Source: Streptomyces venezuelae (GTDB taxonomy: Bacteria > Actinomycetota > Actinomycetes > Streptomycetales > Streptomycetaceae). From it: a stretch of 64,000 nucleotides of DNA. The notes below the pieces were generated by a model. The model was not told the DNA's origin, searched no databases, and saw only the letters and a program-made list of their open reading frames with translations. The position numbers were made by a program, and so were the translations under genes. Shown here piece after piece: positions 35,238 to 44,766 of the stretch. Location of the stretch: positions 682,001 through 746,000 of the forward strand of contig NZ_CP029193.1 of NCBI RefSeq assembly GCF_008642355.1, in the 5' to 3' direction. Position 1 is the stretch's first letter. The number at the start of each line of letters is the position of its first letter.

Positions 35238-35912
35238 TCAGGCCCTGCCCTCGTCCCCGGCCACGCCGAGTCCGCTGACCCGCAGCGTGATGTTCAGCCT
35301 GCCGGTCAGCCCCAGCGCGGGCGGCGCGGTGCCGGGCAGCACCCGCGGCACCCCGTGGTACGCGAGGCGCGAGGCCCCGCCGAACACCACCAGGTCGCCG
35401 CTGCGCAGCTCGACGTCCGTGTACGGCTTCGTGCGCGTCCGCGTGTTGCCGAAGCGGAACACCCCCGTGTCCCCGAGGCTCAGGGACACCACGGCGGCCT
35501 GCGACTTCTCGTCGCTGTCCCGGTGCATGCCCATCCGGGCGTCGGCGTCGTAGAAGTTGACGAGGGCGATGTCGTACGGCTCCTCGACGGCGTGACCGGC
35601 CGCCGCGGCGCCCGCGCGGCCCAGCTCGGCGAGCCACGACGGCATCGGCTTCACCGGGGCGCCGTCCCCGTCGACGACGGTGCGCGCGTACCCGTACGGA
35701 TACCAGTGCCACCCCAGACACACCTGCCGCGCCGTCATCGCGCCGCCGCCCGGCGTCCGGACCGTGCGCAGTCCGGCGGGCGGCCGGGCCCACTCACGGC
35801 ACGCCTCCAGGAGCCGCAGCTGCGCCTCCGGTGCCAGCCAGTCGGGCAGGTGCACCGCCCCCGGGCCGAGGACGGTGCGGGCCCGCGGAAACAGCTCGTT
35901 CAGTACGGCCAC
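35238..35912 (-). CDS. alkB: Alpha-ketoglutarate-dependent dioxygenase AlkB
   Basis: 224 aa. Fe(II)/2-oxoglutarate dioxygenase removing methyl groups from 1-methyladenine and 3-methylcytosine. The jelly-roll core shows [20 protein letters not shown] (HxD iron site), the distal His in LAYHGVPR, and the 2-oxoglutarate-binding Arg pair in RLNITLR. The start GTG 35912 lies inside the last codons of the phosphoketolase gene (13-bp overlap), so it may be translated from that transcript. Convergent with ogt, which repairs complementary alkyl lesions. Confidence 0.9.
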   Translation of the reverse strand: MAVLNELFPRARTVLGPGAVHLPDWLAPEAQLRLLEACREWARPPAGLRTVRTPGGGAMTARQVCLGWHWYPYGYARTVVDGDGAPVKPMPSWLAELGRAGAAAAGHAVEEPYDIALVNFYDADARMGMHRDSDEKSQAAVVSLSLGDTGVFRFGNTRTRTKPYTDVELRSGDLVVFGGASRLAYHGVPRVLPGTAPPALGLTGRLNITLRVSGLGVAGDEGRA

Positions 35913-38263
35913 GTCCAGTCGGCGACCTCGGGCAGGTCGATGCCGTGCTCGCGGATCCAGGCGTGGTGCCGCGTGCGGGCGTCCGCCATCGCCTGGCGCA
36001 CCGCCGTCGCGCGCACGGCCAGGCCCGGAACGCGGTCGACGACGTCCATGACGAGGCGGAACCGGTCGAGGTTGTTGCGCACGACCATGTCGAAGGGCGT
36101 CGTGGTCGTGCCCGCCTCCGTGTACCCGCGCACGTGCAGGTTGGCGTGGCCGGTGCGGCGGTAGGCGAGGCGGTGGATCAGCCACGGGTAGCCGTGGTAC
36201 GCGAAGATCACCGGCTTGTCGCGGGTGAAGAGCGCGTCGAACTCGGAGTCGGCCATGCCGTGCGGGTGCTCCTCGCGCGGCATCAGTCGGGCGATGTCGA
36301 CGACGTTGACGACCCGCACGGCGAGCTCCGGCAGGTGCTCACGCAGCAGCGCGGCGGCGGCGAGCACCTCCTGCGTCGGCACGTCACCGGCGCAGGCCAG
36401 GACCACGTCCGGGTCGCGCGTGCCCTGCTCCGTTCCCGCCCACTCCCAGACGCCCGCGCCGCGCGCGCAGTGGGCGCGGGCTTCGTCCAGGGAGAGCCAG
36501 TCGAAGCAGGGCTGCTTGCCGGCGACGACGACGTTGACGTAGTCGCGGCTGTGCAGGACGTGCTCGGTGACGGACAGCAGGGTGTTGGCGTCCGGCGGCA
36601 GATAGACGCGTACGACGTGGGGGCTCTTGTTCAGGACGTGGTCGACGAAGCCCGGGTCCTGGTGCGAGAACCCGTTGTGGTCCTGGCGCCACACGTGCGA
36701 GGTCAGCAGGTAGTTCAGCGACGGCACGGGCGCGCGCCACGGCAGCGCGCGCGAGGTCTTCAGCCACTTGATGTGCTGGTTGACCATCGAGTCGACGATG
36801 TGCACGAACGCTTCGTAGCAGGAGAACAGGCCGTGACGGCCGGTGAGCGTGTACCCCTCGAGCCAGCCCTGGCAGAGGTGCTCGGAGAGCACCTCCATGA
36901 CCCGGCCATCGCGCGCGAGGTGCTCGTCCGTGTCGAGGGTGCGCTCCTGCCAGACCTTGCTCGTGACGTCGTACAGCGCGCCGAGCCTGTTGGATTCGGT
37001 CTCGTCCGGGCCCACGACCCGGAAGTCCCTGCGCTGCGCGGTGTCCGCCATGACCTGAGCGAGCAGGGCGCCCGCGATCCGGGTCGGCTCATGCAGTGTC
37101 GTGCCCGGCTTGTCGACGGTGACGGCGAAGTGTTCGAGCGGCGGGACGGGCAGCCGGCGGGTGAGCCTGCCGCCGTTCGCGTGCGGGGTGGCGCCGAGCC
37201 TGCGCTCGCCCTCGGGGACGCACGACACGACCTGCTCGCTCGGGCGGCCCTCGGCGTCGAAGAGCTCCTCGGGCCGGTACGAGCGCAGCCACTCCTCCAA
37301 CAGCCGCAGGTGGTCCGGGTTCTCGCGGACCCCGGACAGCGGCACCTGGTGCGCGCGCCACGTGTTCTCGACGGGCTCGCCGTCCACGGCCGCCGGGCCG
37401 GTCCAGCCCTTGGGGGTGCGCAGCACGATGACCGGCCAGGGTTCGCGGCCCTGGGCACCGTCGGCGCTCCGGGCGGCCTCCTGGATGGACCTGATGCGGT
37501 CGAGGGCCCGGTCCATCGCAGCGGCCATCGCCTGGTGCATCTCGTGCGGCTCGTCACCGGCGACGTAGATCGGCTGGTGTCCGTAGCCCTTGAGGAGCGC
37601 GTCGAGCTCGGCTTCGGGGAGCCGGGCGAGGACGGTCGGGTTGGCGATCTTGTAGCCGTTGAGGTGGAGGATCGGCAGGACCGCACCGTCGTGCGCGGGA
37701 TCGTGGAACTTGTTGCAGTGCCAGGATGCGGCCAGCGGCCCCGTCTCCGCCTCGCCGTCGCCGATCACGCAGGCGACCAGGAGGTCGGGGTTGTCCAGGG
37801 CGGCTCCGTAGGCGTGCGCGAGCGAGTAGCCGAGCTCGCCGCCCTCGTGGATCGAGCCCGGCGTCTCGGGCGCCACGTGGCTGGGCACGCCGCCGGGGAA
37901 GGAGAACTGGCGGAACAGCTTCGCCATGCCCTCCGCGTCCCGTGTGATGTCCGGGTACGTCTGCGTGTAACTGCCCTCCAGCCAGGAGTTGGCGAGCACG
38001 GCGGGCCCGCCGTGGCCCGGGCCCCACACGCACAGCGCGTCCAGATCCCGCTCCTGGATGACGCGGTTGAGGTGGGTGTGGACGAAGTTGAGACCGGGTG
38101 AGGTGCCCCAGTGCCCGAGCAGGCGCGGCTTGATGTGCTCGGGCCGCAGGGGCTCGGTCAGCAGGGCGTTGTCCATCAGGTAGATCTGGCCGGCGGCCAG
38201 ATAGTTGGCGGCGCGCCAGTGGGCGTCCAGTGCCGCCAGGCGGTCCTTCGCCACGGGTGCCAC
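35900..38263 (-). CDS. xfp: Phosphoketolase (xylulose 5-phosphate/fructose 6-phosphate)
   Basis: 787 aa, normal length. Thiamine-diphosphate enzyme splitting xylulose 5-phosphate or fructose 6-phosphate to acetyl phosphate plus a smaller sugar phosphate. Visible hallmarks are [26 protein letters not shown] with the catalytic His, [15 protein letters not shown], the ThDP motif [13 protein letters not shown], the central [12 protein letters not shown], and [17 protein letters not shown]. The start is GTG 38263, with GAGGAGG directly upstream; the frame stays open further upstream but that part is non-coding. alkB overlaps its end. Confidence 0.93.
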   Translation of the reverse strand: MAPVAKDRLAALDAHWRAANYLAAGQIYLMDNALLTEPLRPEHIKPRLLGHWGTSPGLNFVHTHLNRVIQERDLDALCVWGPGHGGPAVLANSWLEGSYTQTYPDITRDAEGMAKLFRQFSFPGGVPSHVAPETPGSIHEGGELGYSLAHAYGAALDNPDLLVACVIGDGEAETGPLAASWHCNKFHDPAHDGAVLPILHLNGYKIANPTVLARLPEAELDALLKGYGHQPIYVAGDEPHEMHQAMAAAMDRALDRIRSIQEAARSADGAQGREPWPVIVLRTPKGWTGPAAVDGEPVENTWRAHQVPLSGVRENPDHLRLLEEWLRSYRPEELFDAEGRPSEQVVSCVPEGERRLGATPHANGGRLTRRLPVPPLEHFAVTVDKPGTTLHEPTRIAGALLAQVMADTAQRRDFRVVGPDETESNRLGALYDVTSKVWQERTLDTDEHLARDGRVMEVLSEHLCQGWLEGYTLTGRHGLFSCYEAFVHIVDSMVNQHIKWLKTSRALPWRAPVPSLNYLLTSHVWRQDHNGFSHQDPGFVDHVLNKSPHVVRVYLPPDANTLLSVTEHVLHSRDYVNVVVAGKQPCFDWLSLDEARAHCARGAGVWEWAGTEQGTRDPDVVLACAGDVPTQEVLAAAALLREHLPELAVRVVNVVDIARLMPREEHPHGMADSEFDALFTRDKPVIFAYHGYPWLIHRLAYRRTGHANLHVRGYTEAGTTTTPFDMVVRNNLDRFRLVMDVVDRVPGLAVRATAVRQAMADARTRHHAWIREHGIDLPEVADWTWPY

Positions 38264-38449
38264 AAGGTCCTCCTCGCGAGGTTCGGTGCGTACGGCTGCG
38301 GTCGGGGTGTCCCGCGGGTTCCACGGGAAGGGCGGGTCAGTCGTGCGGGGCGCCCATGGCTTCTCCGCGTCCAGCACATCAGCCGTGCGGGACGCCCGCC
38401 ACCGGGACCACGACGCTGCCACCGTTCGTACGCCCGCGGGAGGGCCGAA

Positions 38450-38477
38450 CAGGCCCCGAAGGCCGAAGGGGGGCCTG
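38450..38477 (-). terminator. Hairpin after the rRNA methyltransferase gene
   Basis: CAGGCCCC (38450-38457) pairs with GGGGCCTG (38470-38477), an 8-bp perfect stem, 16 bp beyond the stop of the RlmG-like gene. Confidence 0.5.
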
Positions 38478-38493
38478 GGTCCGGAGGAGGGGC

Positions 38494-39681
38494 TCAGCGG
38501 CCGCCCTTCACCGCCCGCAGCAGAACGAACTTCGGGTCGCTCGCGACGACGTCCGCGTTGCCGAAGACCTTGCGGAGCTTGACGTGGTAGCCGAGGTGCC
38601 GGTTGCCGATGACCCACAGCTCGCCGCCGGGGCGCAGCGCGGCGCGGGCGCCGGTGAACATGCGGTGGGCGGTGGCACCGGTCGTGGCCTGGTGGCTGTG
38701 GAACGGCGGGTTGTTCAGGACGACGTCGACCGTCCCCGGCGGTACGGCCGACAGGGCGTCGCCCGCCACGAAGTGGGCCTTGGCTCCCTCGGCGGCGTTG
38801 GCGCGGAACGTGGCCTCGGCGGACGCGACGGCCTGGAAGGACTCGTCGATGAAGGTGACCGTGGCGTCGGGGTCGGCGACGGAGGCGGCGGTGCCGAGCA
38901 CGCCGTTGCCGCAGCCCAGGTCCACGATGTGGGCGCCGCCGCGGGCGCGCGGCAGGTGCTTGAGGAAGAACCGGGTGCCGATGTCGAGGCGGTCGGCGCA
39001 GAAGATGCCCGCGTGGTTGACGACGGTGAGGCCCGCGCCGGCCCCCGCGTCGGCGGGCAGCACGTAACGGCCCGGCCAGGGACTGGTGCCTGCCGCGCGT
39101 GCCGGGTCGGGGGCGCTGAAGACGAGCCGCGCCTTCTGGCGGGCCAGGGAGGTCCTGGTGGGCCCGATGATCCGCTCGAAGAGCTCCAGCGTCGACGTGT
39201 GGATCTCGGTGACCATTCCGGTGCCGATGACGGCCGTGCCTTCGTGCAGGGCGGGCGCGAGCCGGTGGAGCTGGTCCTCCAGGAGCGCGAGGCTCTTCGG
39301 TACGCGGACGAGGAGCACGTCGACGCGTGCGGGCGGCGCGTCCCTGGTCGTCAGGAGTCGTGCCGCGTCCGGCGCGTGACCCGCGCGCGCGAGGTTGGCG
39401 CGGGTCGCCTGCTGCGCGAGGAACGAGTCGGTGATCTGCACCGGTACGCGCGCGTGCCCGGCGAGCGCGGTGGTCAGCGCGCCCCACCGGTCCCCGAGGA
39501 CCGCCACCGTCCCGGAGAGGCCGACGGTCGCGGGGAACCCATCGGGCGCCGCGTCCTCGTCGCCCGCCAGGTGCCGCAGCAGATAGGCGTCGGCGGCCGA
39601 CCAGGCGCGCAGCTGGTCGCGGGGGTCCTCCGGGAAGCGGGTGAGGTCGTACGCGCCCCATGACGTGCTCAAACGGTTCAT
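38494..39681 (-). CDS. RlmG-like class I methyltransferase (23S rRNA G1835-N2 type)
   Basis: 395 aa. Two methyltransferase-like halves as in RlmG/RsmC: a degenerate N-terminal half (about 20-190) and an active C-terminal half with motif [17 protein letters not shown], acidic [12 protein letters not shown], and motif IV NNPPFH, typical for exocyclic N2-guanine methylation. The end [20 protein letters not shown] matches the family. It acts on ribosomal RNA in the cytoplasm; the exact base is inferred from family resemblance. GAGG precedes the ATG at 39681. Confidence 0.85.
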   Translation of the reverse strand: MNRLSTSWGAYDLTRFPEDPRDQLRAWSAADAYLLRHLAGDEDAAPDGFPATVGLSGTVAVLGDRWGALTTALAGHARVPVQITDSFLAQQATRANLARAGHAPDAARLLTTRDAPPARVDVLLVRVPKSLALLEDQLHRLAPALHEGTAVIGTGMVTEIHTSTLELFERIIGPTRTSLARQKARLVFSAPDPARAAGTSPWPGRYVLPADAGAGAGLTVVNHAGIFCADRLDIGTRFFLKHLPRARGGAHIVDLGCGNGVLGTAASVADPDATVTFIDESFQAVASAEATFRANAAEGAKAHFVAGDALSAVPPGTVDVVLNNPPFHSHQATTGATAHRMFTGARAALRPGGELWVIGNRHLGYHVKLRKVFGNADVVASDPKFVLLRAVKGGR

Positions 39682-39724
39682 CGTGCCCTCAGGCTAACGG
39701 AGAGCGCGCCGATGGCTCACCGGG

Positions 39725-40207
39725 TCACTGTCCCGCCGGTACCGGCTCGAACCAGGTCGGCTCGTCCGCGAGCGCCCGCTTGATCCGGGACAGCGAGAAC
39801 TCGTGCAGCGCGGGCAGCGCGTCCACGTCGAACCAGGCGACGTCCAGCGACTCGTCGTCGTTGACCCGCGCCTCCCCGCCGACGGCGCGGCAGCGCAGGG
39901 TGATGTCCATGTACTGGCACTTGTCGCCGTTGTCGTAGGTCACCGGTTCGAGGGCCTGGACCAGGACGACGCGTTCGGGCACGCAGTGCACGGCCGTCTC
40001 CTCGTACACCTCGCGCACCGCGCACTGCGCGGGCTGCTCGCCCGGTTCCGGGATGCCGCCGATCGCCGACCACCTGCCGTTGTCGGAGCGCCGTCCGAGC
40101 AGCACCCGCCCCTCGTCGTCGAAGACGATGGCGGTGACTCCGGGGAGCCAGAGAAGCTGCTGGCCTGCGTCGGCGCGGATGGTACGGATGAAATCAGGAG
40201 TAGCCAT
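39725..40207 (-). CDS. NUDIX hydrolase
   Basis: 160 aa. The Nudix box GGIPEPGEQPAQCAVREVYEE followed by TAV fits GX5EX7REUXEEXGU, with catalytic Glu residues near 60-70. The rest is a typical alpha-beta-alpha sandwich (VTAIVFDDEGRVLLGRRS; YMDITLRCRAVGG). It hydrolyses a nucleoside-diphosphate-linked substrate; the specific one is unknown. It lies 43 bp downstream of the RlmG-like gene's start on the same strand. GGAG is close to the ATG at 40207. Confidence 0.88.
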   Translation of the reverse strand: MATPDFIRTIRADAGQQLLWLPGVTAIVFDDEGRVLLGRRSDNGRWSAIGGIPEPGEQPAQCAVREVYEETAVHCVPERVVLVQALEPVTYDNGDKCQYMDITLRCRAVGGEARVNDDESLDVAWFDVDALPALHEFSLSRIKRALADEPTWFEPVPAGQ

Positions 40208-40326
40208 GCTCCGACCCTAACGGCGCCGCGCCGCCGACCAGTCGGGGGCGGGGGCCGGCGATCCGGGCCCCGCGCGCGGCAGTTGCCGCGCGCGTCCGGC
40301 ACAGGCTGTTGCTTCCCGGCGCTCCG

Positions 40327-41940
40327 CTACCTGCCGGCGCTCCGCCGGGCCCGCGCCGCCGATGTGACGGCCCAGCCGAGACCGCCCGCGGCGATCAGGA
40401 CCAGGATGCCTTCGGGGAGCACACCGAGACGCGTCGCGGGGGTCCGCGACGAGCGCAGCGGGACCTCCTCGACGAGCGAGTCGGCGGTGTACCACGTTGT
40501 CTTCGACCTGATCTTCCCGTCCGGCATGATGACGGCACTGACACCGCTGGTCACCGGGACCGTGACGGCGCGGCTGTGCTCGACCGCGCGGATGCGGGAC
40601 ATCGCGAGCTGCTGGTAGGTCATCTCGCTGCGGTCGAAGGTGGCGTTGTTGCTGGGCACGGAGATGATCTGCGCGCCGTGGGTGACGGTGTCGCGCACCG
40701 CCCAGTCGAAGGCCGCCTCATAGCAGGTCGCGATGCCCACCTTCGTCCCGGCCATGGTGAAGACGCCGGGGTCGGTGCCGCGGCTGAAGTCCCTGCGCAC
40801 CTTGTCGACGTCGCTGCTGAACGCGCCGACCAGGGAGCGCAGCGGGATGTACTCGCCGAACGGCTGGATCTGCCGCTTGTCGTACGTGTCCGTGGGTCCC
40901 TTCTCGGGGTCCCAGAGGATCTGTTCGTTGTAGAGCCTGCCGTTCTTGTTCTCGACGACCCCGCCGACGGAGACGGGCGCGCCGATGGCCTTGACGGCAC
41001 CCTCGATCGCGAGGCGCGCGTCCGGGTTGGCGAAGGGGTCGATGTCGGAGGAGTTCTCCGGCCACAGGACGAGATCGGGGCGCGCCACCTTGCCGGCCTT
41101 CACCTCGGCGGCGAGGCGTTCGGTCTCGCGCACGTGGTGATCGAGGACGGCGCGGCGCTGGGCGTTGAAGTCGAGGCCCGCGCGCGGGACGTTGCCCTGG
41201 ATGGCGGCGACGGTGGCCGTGCCGTCCTCCGCCTCGTCGCTGACGAGCGGGCGCGACACGAAGGCGCCGAGGACGGGGACGAGCACGGCGAGCGCCGCGA
41301 CGGCCACCGCGCCGCGGTGCGGGGCACGGGTGGCGCGTACGTCGACGACCTGACGCACGACCTCGTGGAGCCCGAAGCCGCACAGGACGACCGCGAAGCC
41401 GAGCACGGGGGTGCCGCCGAGCGCGGCGAGCGGCAGGAACACGCCGTCCGCCTGGCCGAAGGCGATCTTCCCCCAGGGGAATCCGCTGAACGGCACACGT
41501 GCGCGTGCCGCTTCTCCGGCGATCCACAGGGCGGCCGCCCAGAGCGGGTATCCGGGCAGGCGTGAGACGGTCGCGATGCCCGCGCCGACGAGGGCGACGA
41601 AGACGGCTTCGACGGCGGCGAGGGCCAGCCACGGTCCTGGCCCGACCTCGACGCCGGTCCATACGAGGAGCGGCAGGAGGAAGCCGAGGCCGAAGAGGTA
41701 GCCGAGGCCGAGGCCCGCCTTCCAGGTGCGGCCGCGCAGACACCAGGCGAGGGCACCGAAGGCGGGGAGCGCCAGCCACCACAAGGTGCGGGGCGGGAAG
41801 CTGACGTAGAGCAGCACTCCGGAGAGGGCCGCCACGGCGGCGGGCACGAACCGGCGCAGGAGGCGGGTGGCGCGGGAGGCCTGCGGGGGCCGTGGATCGA
41901 GCTGATCCGGCTCGTCTACGGGAGTGGTGGTGGCGGTCAC
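40327..41940 (-). CDS. lnt: Apolipoprotein N-acyltransferase
   Basis: 537 aa. Adds the third acyl chain to lipoproteins at the outer face of the membrane. The N-terminal half has six or more hydrophobic spans (for example SGVLLYVSFPPRTLWWLALP, GLGYLFGLGFLLPLLVW). The nitrilase-type domain (about 245-495) has catalytic Glu in LVLWPENSSDID, Lys in TYDKRQIQPFGEYIP and Cys in GIATCYEAAF. One more span lies at the C-terminus (VLPEGILVLIAAGGLGWAV). The start GTG 41940 gives the normal length; its ribosome site is weak. Divergent from the polymer-ligase-like gene. Confidence 0.92.
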   Translation of the reverse strand: MTATTTPVDEPDQLDPRPPQASRATRLLRRFVPAAVAALSGVLLYVSFPPRTLWWLALPAFGALAWCLRGRTWKAGLGLGYLFGLGFLLPLLVWTGVEVGPGPWLALAAVEAVFVALVGAGIATVSRLPGYPLWAAALWIAGEAARARVPFSGFPWGKIAFGQADGVFLPLAALGGTPVLGFAVVLCGFGLHEVVRQVVDVRATRAPHRGAVAVAALAVLVPVLGAFVSRPLVSDEAEDGTATVAAIQGNVPRAGLDFNAQRRAVLDHHVRETERLAAEVKAGKVARPDLVLWPENSSDIDPFANPDARLAIEGAVKAIGAPVSVGGVVENKNGRLYNEQILWDPEKGPTDTYDKRQIQPFGEYIPLRSLVGAFSSDVDKVRRDFSRGTDPGVFTMAGTKVGIATCYEAAFDWAVRDTVTHGAQIISVPSNNATFDRSEMTYQQLAMSRIRAVEHSRAVTVPVTSGVSAVIMPDGKIRSKTTWYTADSLVEEVPLRSSRTPATRLGVLPEGILVLIAAGGLGWAVTSAARARRSAGR

Positions 41941-42084
41941 TCGGGGAGTGTACGGCGCGTCCCGCGGGCGCCGACAGCTCGGTCGGCGGGGCGGCAAAGG
42001 GGCCCCTGCCGGTCCGCCCCGGGGCCGGCTCGACGAATCGTTCCTGCACAACTGGTCCCAAAGCGGGGCGTCAGCCGTTAGCGT

Positions 42085-43233
42085 GTGGCCGAGTCCCCGA
42101 GGCCCGTCCGCTCCACGTCACCGTGGGGCGTTCCCGTGCCGGTGGGGGCCCGTCACATACCGGGGGGCGACGGGGTGGGGTCAACGGGTACGGCCGCTTC
42201 GGCCTGTCCGGAAGCGGCACACGAGCGGCGGAACGCGTCCGACGCGACGGGCGGGGCGCTGCTCGGCGCCTGTGCGGCGTGGGCGCTGATCACCGCGGGC
42301 GTGCACGGCGGCAGCCCGGAGGGGATGCTGCTCGCAGTCCTCGCCGTGGCCGCGGGGTACGCGGGCGGACGGATCTGCGGGGCACTGCTCCCCGTCGCCG
42401 CGCCGTGTGCGGGCGCGCTCGCCGGACTCGGGCTCGCCGTGGCGGCGCCGCGGCTCACGCTCAGCCCCTCCTCTCCCCTGGGCCACACCGGCGCCACCGC
42501 CGCCCTTCTGATCCTCTCGGCCGGTGCGGCGTGCTGTGCGGCCTGGGCGGCCCGTACGCCTTCGCTCCGCCTGGCGCTGCGGCTGCTCGCCGCAAGCATC
42601 GCGGGTGTCGCGGCGGTCCTCGGCTCGCCCGTCGGCTGCGCAGGCTCCGTCATGGTGCTGCTCTGCTCGTTGGCGGCGGCACGGCTGCGCAATCGAGCTC
42701 CGGGCATCATCGGGCTCGCCGCCGCGGCGGTCCTGGTCACGGGCGTGTCCCTGGCTCTGGCGGACGATTCGCTCCCGGAGGGCCTGACGGCGCCGCTGGA
42801 GGGCAGCGTCGGCCACCACCGCGTGGTGCTGTGGAAGGACGCGCTGAGCCTCGCCGAGCGGGAGCCCGCCATGGGGGTGGGACCGGGCCGGTTCGGCGAT
42901 GTCAGTCCCGTCGCCGCCGACGACCTCGTCACGGACGGCAAGCCGCACTCGGCGACGCTGCAACAGGCGTCGGAGCAGGGGTTCGTCGGGGTGGCGCTGC
43001 TGGCGGCGGTGTTCTGCTGGCTGCTCCACGCCCTGTGGCGCTCCCCCGGTTCCACCCAGGTGGTCCTGTCGGCGGGGGCGTCCCTCACGGCACTGACGGC
43101 CGTGGCGGCAGTGGGCAACGCGCTGAGTGTGACGACGGTGACCACGGGAGCGGGCCTCCTGGCGGGCATCGCCACGGCCCGCCCTCTGGCCACAGGACTC
43201 CACGGGGAGGACGCCGTCGCACAGCCCGAGTGA
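42085..43233 (+). CDS. O-antigen ligase/polymerase-like membrane protein
   Basis: 382 aa, about ten hydrophobic segments (ALLGACAAWALITAG, MLLAVLAVAAGYAGG, AALLILSAGAACCAAWA, VMVLLCSLAAARL, GLAAAAVLVTGVSLALA, FVGVALLAAVFCWLLHALW and others). The periplasmic-loop segment VVLWKDALSLAEREPAMGVGPGRFG is typical of the Wzy/O-antigen ligase family. The total is a little short for the family (usually 400-450). In actinomycetes this group probably handles wall-linked glycans. The start at GTG 42085 includes an unusually polar 55-residue N-terminus, so a later start is possible. Confidence 0.7.
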   Translation: MAESPRPVRSTSPWGVPVPVGARHIPGGDGVGSTGTAASACPEAAHERRNASDATGGALLGACAAWALITAGVHGGSPEGMLLAVLAVAAGYAGGRICGALLPVAAPCAGALAGLGLAVAAPRLTLSPSSPLGHTGATAALLILSAGAACCAAWAARTPSLRLALRLLAASIAGVAAVLGSPVGCAGSVMVLLCSLAAARLRNRAPGIIGLAAAAVLVTGVSLALADDSLPEGLTAPLEGSVGHHRVVLWKDALSLAEREPAMGVGPGRFGDVSPVAADDLVTDGKPHSATLQQASEQGFVGVALLAAVFCWLLHALWRSPGSTQVVLSAGASLTALTAVAAVGNALSVTTVTTGAGLLAGIATARPLATGLHGEDAVAQPE

Positions 43234-43296
43234 GTCCGGCACGACAACGCCGCGAGGTGCGGCCCCGCCGCCCTGCCGCGACCCCCGCGCCGGGCG

Positions 43297-43845
43297 TCAG
43301 CTCGTCGTGCCTCTGAGGCGGAGTCGCGCTCTGATGGCCCGGACCGCCGACTCCGCGTCGTCGACCGTCACCGTGAACTTGTGGCCGTCGCCCAGGCTGA
43401 GCACCAGGCCCTCGCCGCGCCGGACCACGACGGCGGTGCCCTTCTCCGGGCGCCAGCGGTATCCCCAGCCGCCCCACTGCCGCGGCGTCACCGCGGGGGC
43501 GAAGTCAGCACCGACGACCTGGGAGAGCGGGATCAGGCGGCGCGGCAGGCCCAGGTGGCCACAGCGCACCTCCAGGTAGTCCTTCTCGACCTTCACGGCC
43601 ACGTGGACGAAGGCGAGCGTTCCGAAGAGCATCAGGAGCCCTGCCGCGATGCACCCGACGACGGACATGACCAGCGGCAGGATGCCCGAGGTCCACATGG
43701 AGTCGACCGCGAGCTCGATGCCGAGCGCCAGACAGGCGGCACCGGCGCAGGCCAGGAGCCACTGGACGCGGTTGGTCGCGCGGCCGGTCCAGACTTCGTG
43801 CGGGCTGTCGGATGCGGCCCGCTCTTCGGGGGCTTGGTCCTTCAT
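43297..43845 (-). CDS. Small membrane protein with PH-like tail
   Basis: 182 aa. Two membrane spans (about 30-48, WLLACAGAACLALGIELAV; 52-85, ILPLVMSVVGCIAAGLLML) are followed by a cytoplasmic beta-rich domain (VEKDYLEVRCGHLGLPRRLI ... GWGYRWRPEKGTAVVVRRGE). This is the pattern of DUF3093/PH-like membrane proteins of actinomycetes. Function unknown. GGAAGC precedes the ATG at 43845. It lies 74 bp upstream, in transcription terms, of nothing on its own strand and stands between two unrelated genes. Confidence 0.75.
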   Translation of the reverse strand: MKDQAPEERAASDSPHEVWTGRATNRVQWLLACAGAACLALGIELAVDSMWTSGILPLVMSVVGCIAAGLLMLFGTLAFVHVAVKVEKDYLEVRCGHLGLPRRLIPLSQVVGADFAPAVTPRQWGGWGYRWRPEKGTAVVVRRGEGLVLSLGDGHKFTVTVDDAESAVRAIRARLRLRGTTS

Positions 43846-43919
43846 GCTTCCGAGACTACTCAGATTCCGCCGCGAGGCCACCGCGTCACGGAGAGCGACC
43901 GCGGACCCGGGCCTCCGGG

Positions 43920-44708
43920 TCAGAGCGCCGGGCTGGTCTCCGCGAGCATGCGGCCCTCGGCGTAGGCGAGAGCCGCCGGGGGCAGCTGCTCCTCACGTCC
44001 GCTGAGCAGGACGGTCAGTCCGGGCACCGCGTCCGTGGCGCCTATGTTGGCGCCCGCCCTGCGCAGAGCCTGCGCCGCCACCGCTCCGGCCGAACCGTGC
44101 AGGACGAGGGGCGGCTGTCCGGGCTGCTGGACGGCGGCACGGATACGCTCGGCGACCAGCTCGTAATGGGTGCACCCCAGGACGACGGCCCTTACATCCG
44201 GGGGCGTGAGGGCTGCCGCGGCGGCGATCGTCTCGTCGATGGCCGCCTCGTCCGCGTACTGCACGGCGTCGGCGAGCCCGGGACACGGCACCTCGGTGAC
44301 GGCGACGCCGTTCGCGAAGTCCTCGATGAGCCCGCGCTGGTAGGGGCTGCCGGTGGTGGCGGGCGTGGCCCAGATGGCCACCGGCCCGCCGCCCGCCGCC
44401 GCGGCAGCGGGCTTGATCGCCGGTACGGTCCCGATGACGGGGAACTCCGACTCGAAGCGGGCCCGCAGGGTGGGCAGCGCATGCACGGAGGCCGTGTTGC
44501 AGGCCACGATCAGCGCGTCGGGTCGGTGCGCGGCGGCGGCCTCCGCGACGGCGACGGCGCGTGCGGTGAGGTCCTCAGGCGTACGCGGTCCCCACGGCAT
44601 GCCGTCAGGGTCGGAGGAGAGAACGAGATCGGCGTCGGGCCGAAGGCGACGCACCGCGGCCGCCGCGGCGAGCAGTCCGATGCCGGAGTCCATGAGCGCG
44701 ATCTTCAC
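43920..44708 (-). CDS. Aspartate/glutamate racemase family protein (MurI-like)
   Basis: 262 aa. Cofactor-independent racemase with the two catalytic Cys motifs: CNTAS (about residue 73) and LGCTHYEL (about 180), plus the starting ALMDSGIGLLAAAAAVRR and PVIGTVPAIKPA. This matches the glutamate racemase group, which supplies D-glutamate for peptidoglycan. The sequence is more divergent than a typical MurI (the usual FDSGVGG is MDSGIGL here), so it may be a second racemase with another substrate. The start is GTG 44708; divergent from hpnB with a 58-bp spacer. Confidence 0.8.
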   Translation of the reverse strand: MKIALMDSGIGLLAAAAAVRRLRPDADLVLSSDPDGMPWGPRTPEDLTARAVAVAEAAAAHRPDALIVACNTASVHALPTLRARFESEFPVIGTVPAIKPAAAAAGGGPVAIWATPATTGSPYQRGLIEDFANGVAVTEVPCPGLADAVQYADEAAIDETIAAAAALTPPDVRAVVLGCTHYELVAERIRAAVQQPGQPPLVLHGSAGAVAAQALRRAGANIGATDAVPGLTVLLSGREEQLPPAALAYAEGRMLAETSPAL

Positions 44709-44766
44709 CCGGTCACCATAGTCGATGGGCCCCACAGGCACCGTCCCGTGGGGCAGACTTCGGCGG

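Noticed and set aside
38264..39661. N-terminal extension of the phosphoketolase frame
   Set aside because: Runs through the RlmG-like gene in a different frame; the ribosome site at 38270 and family length fix the start at 38263.
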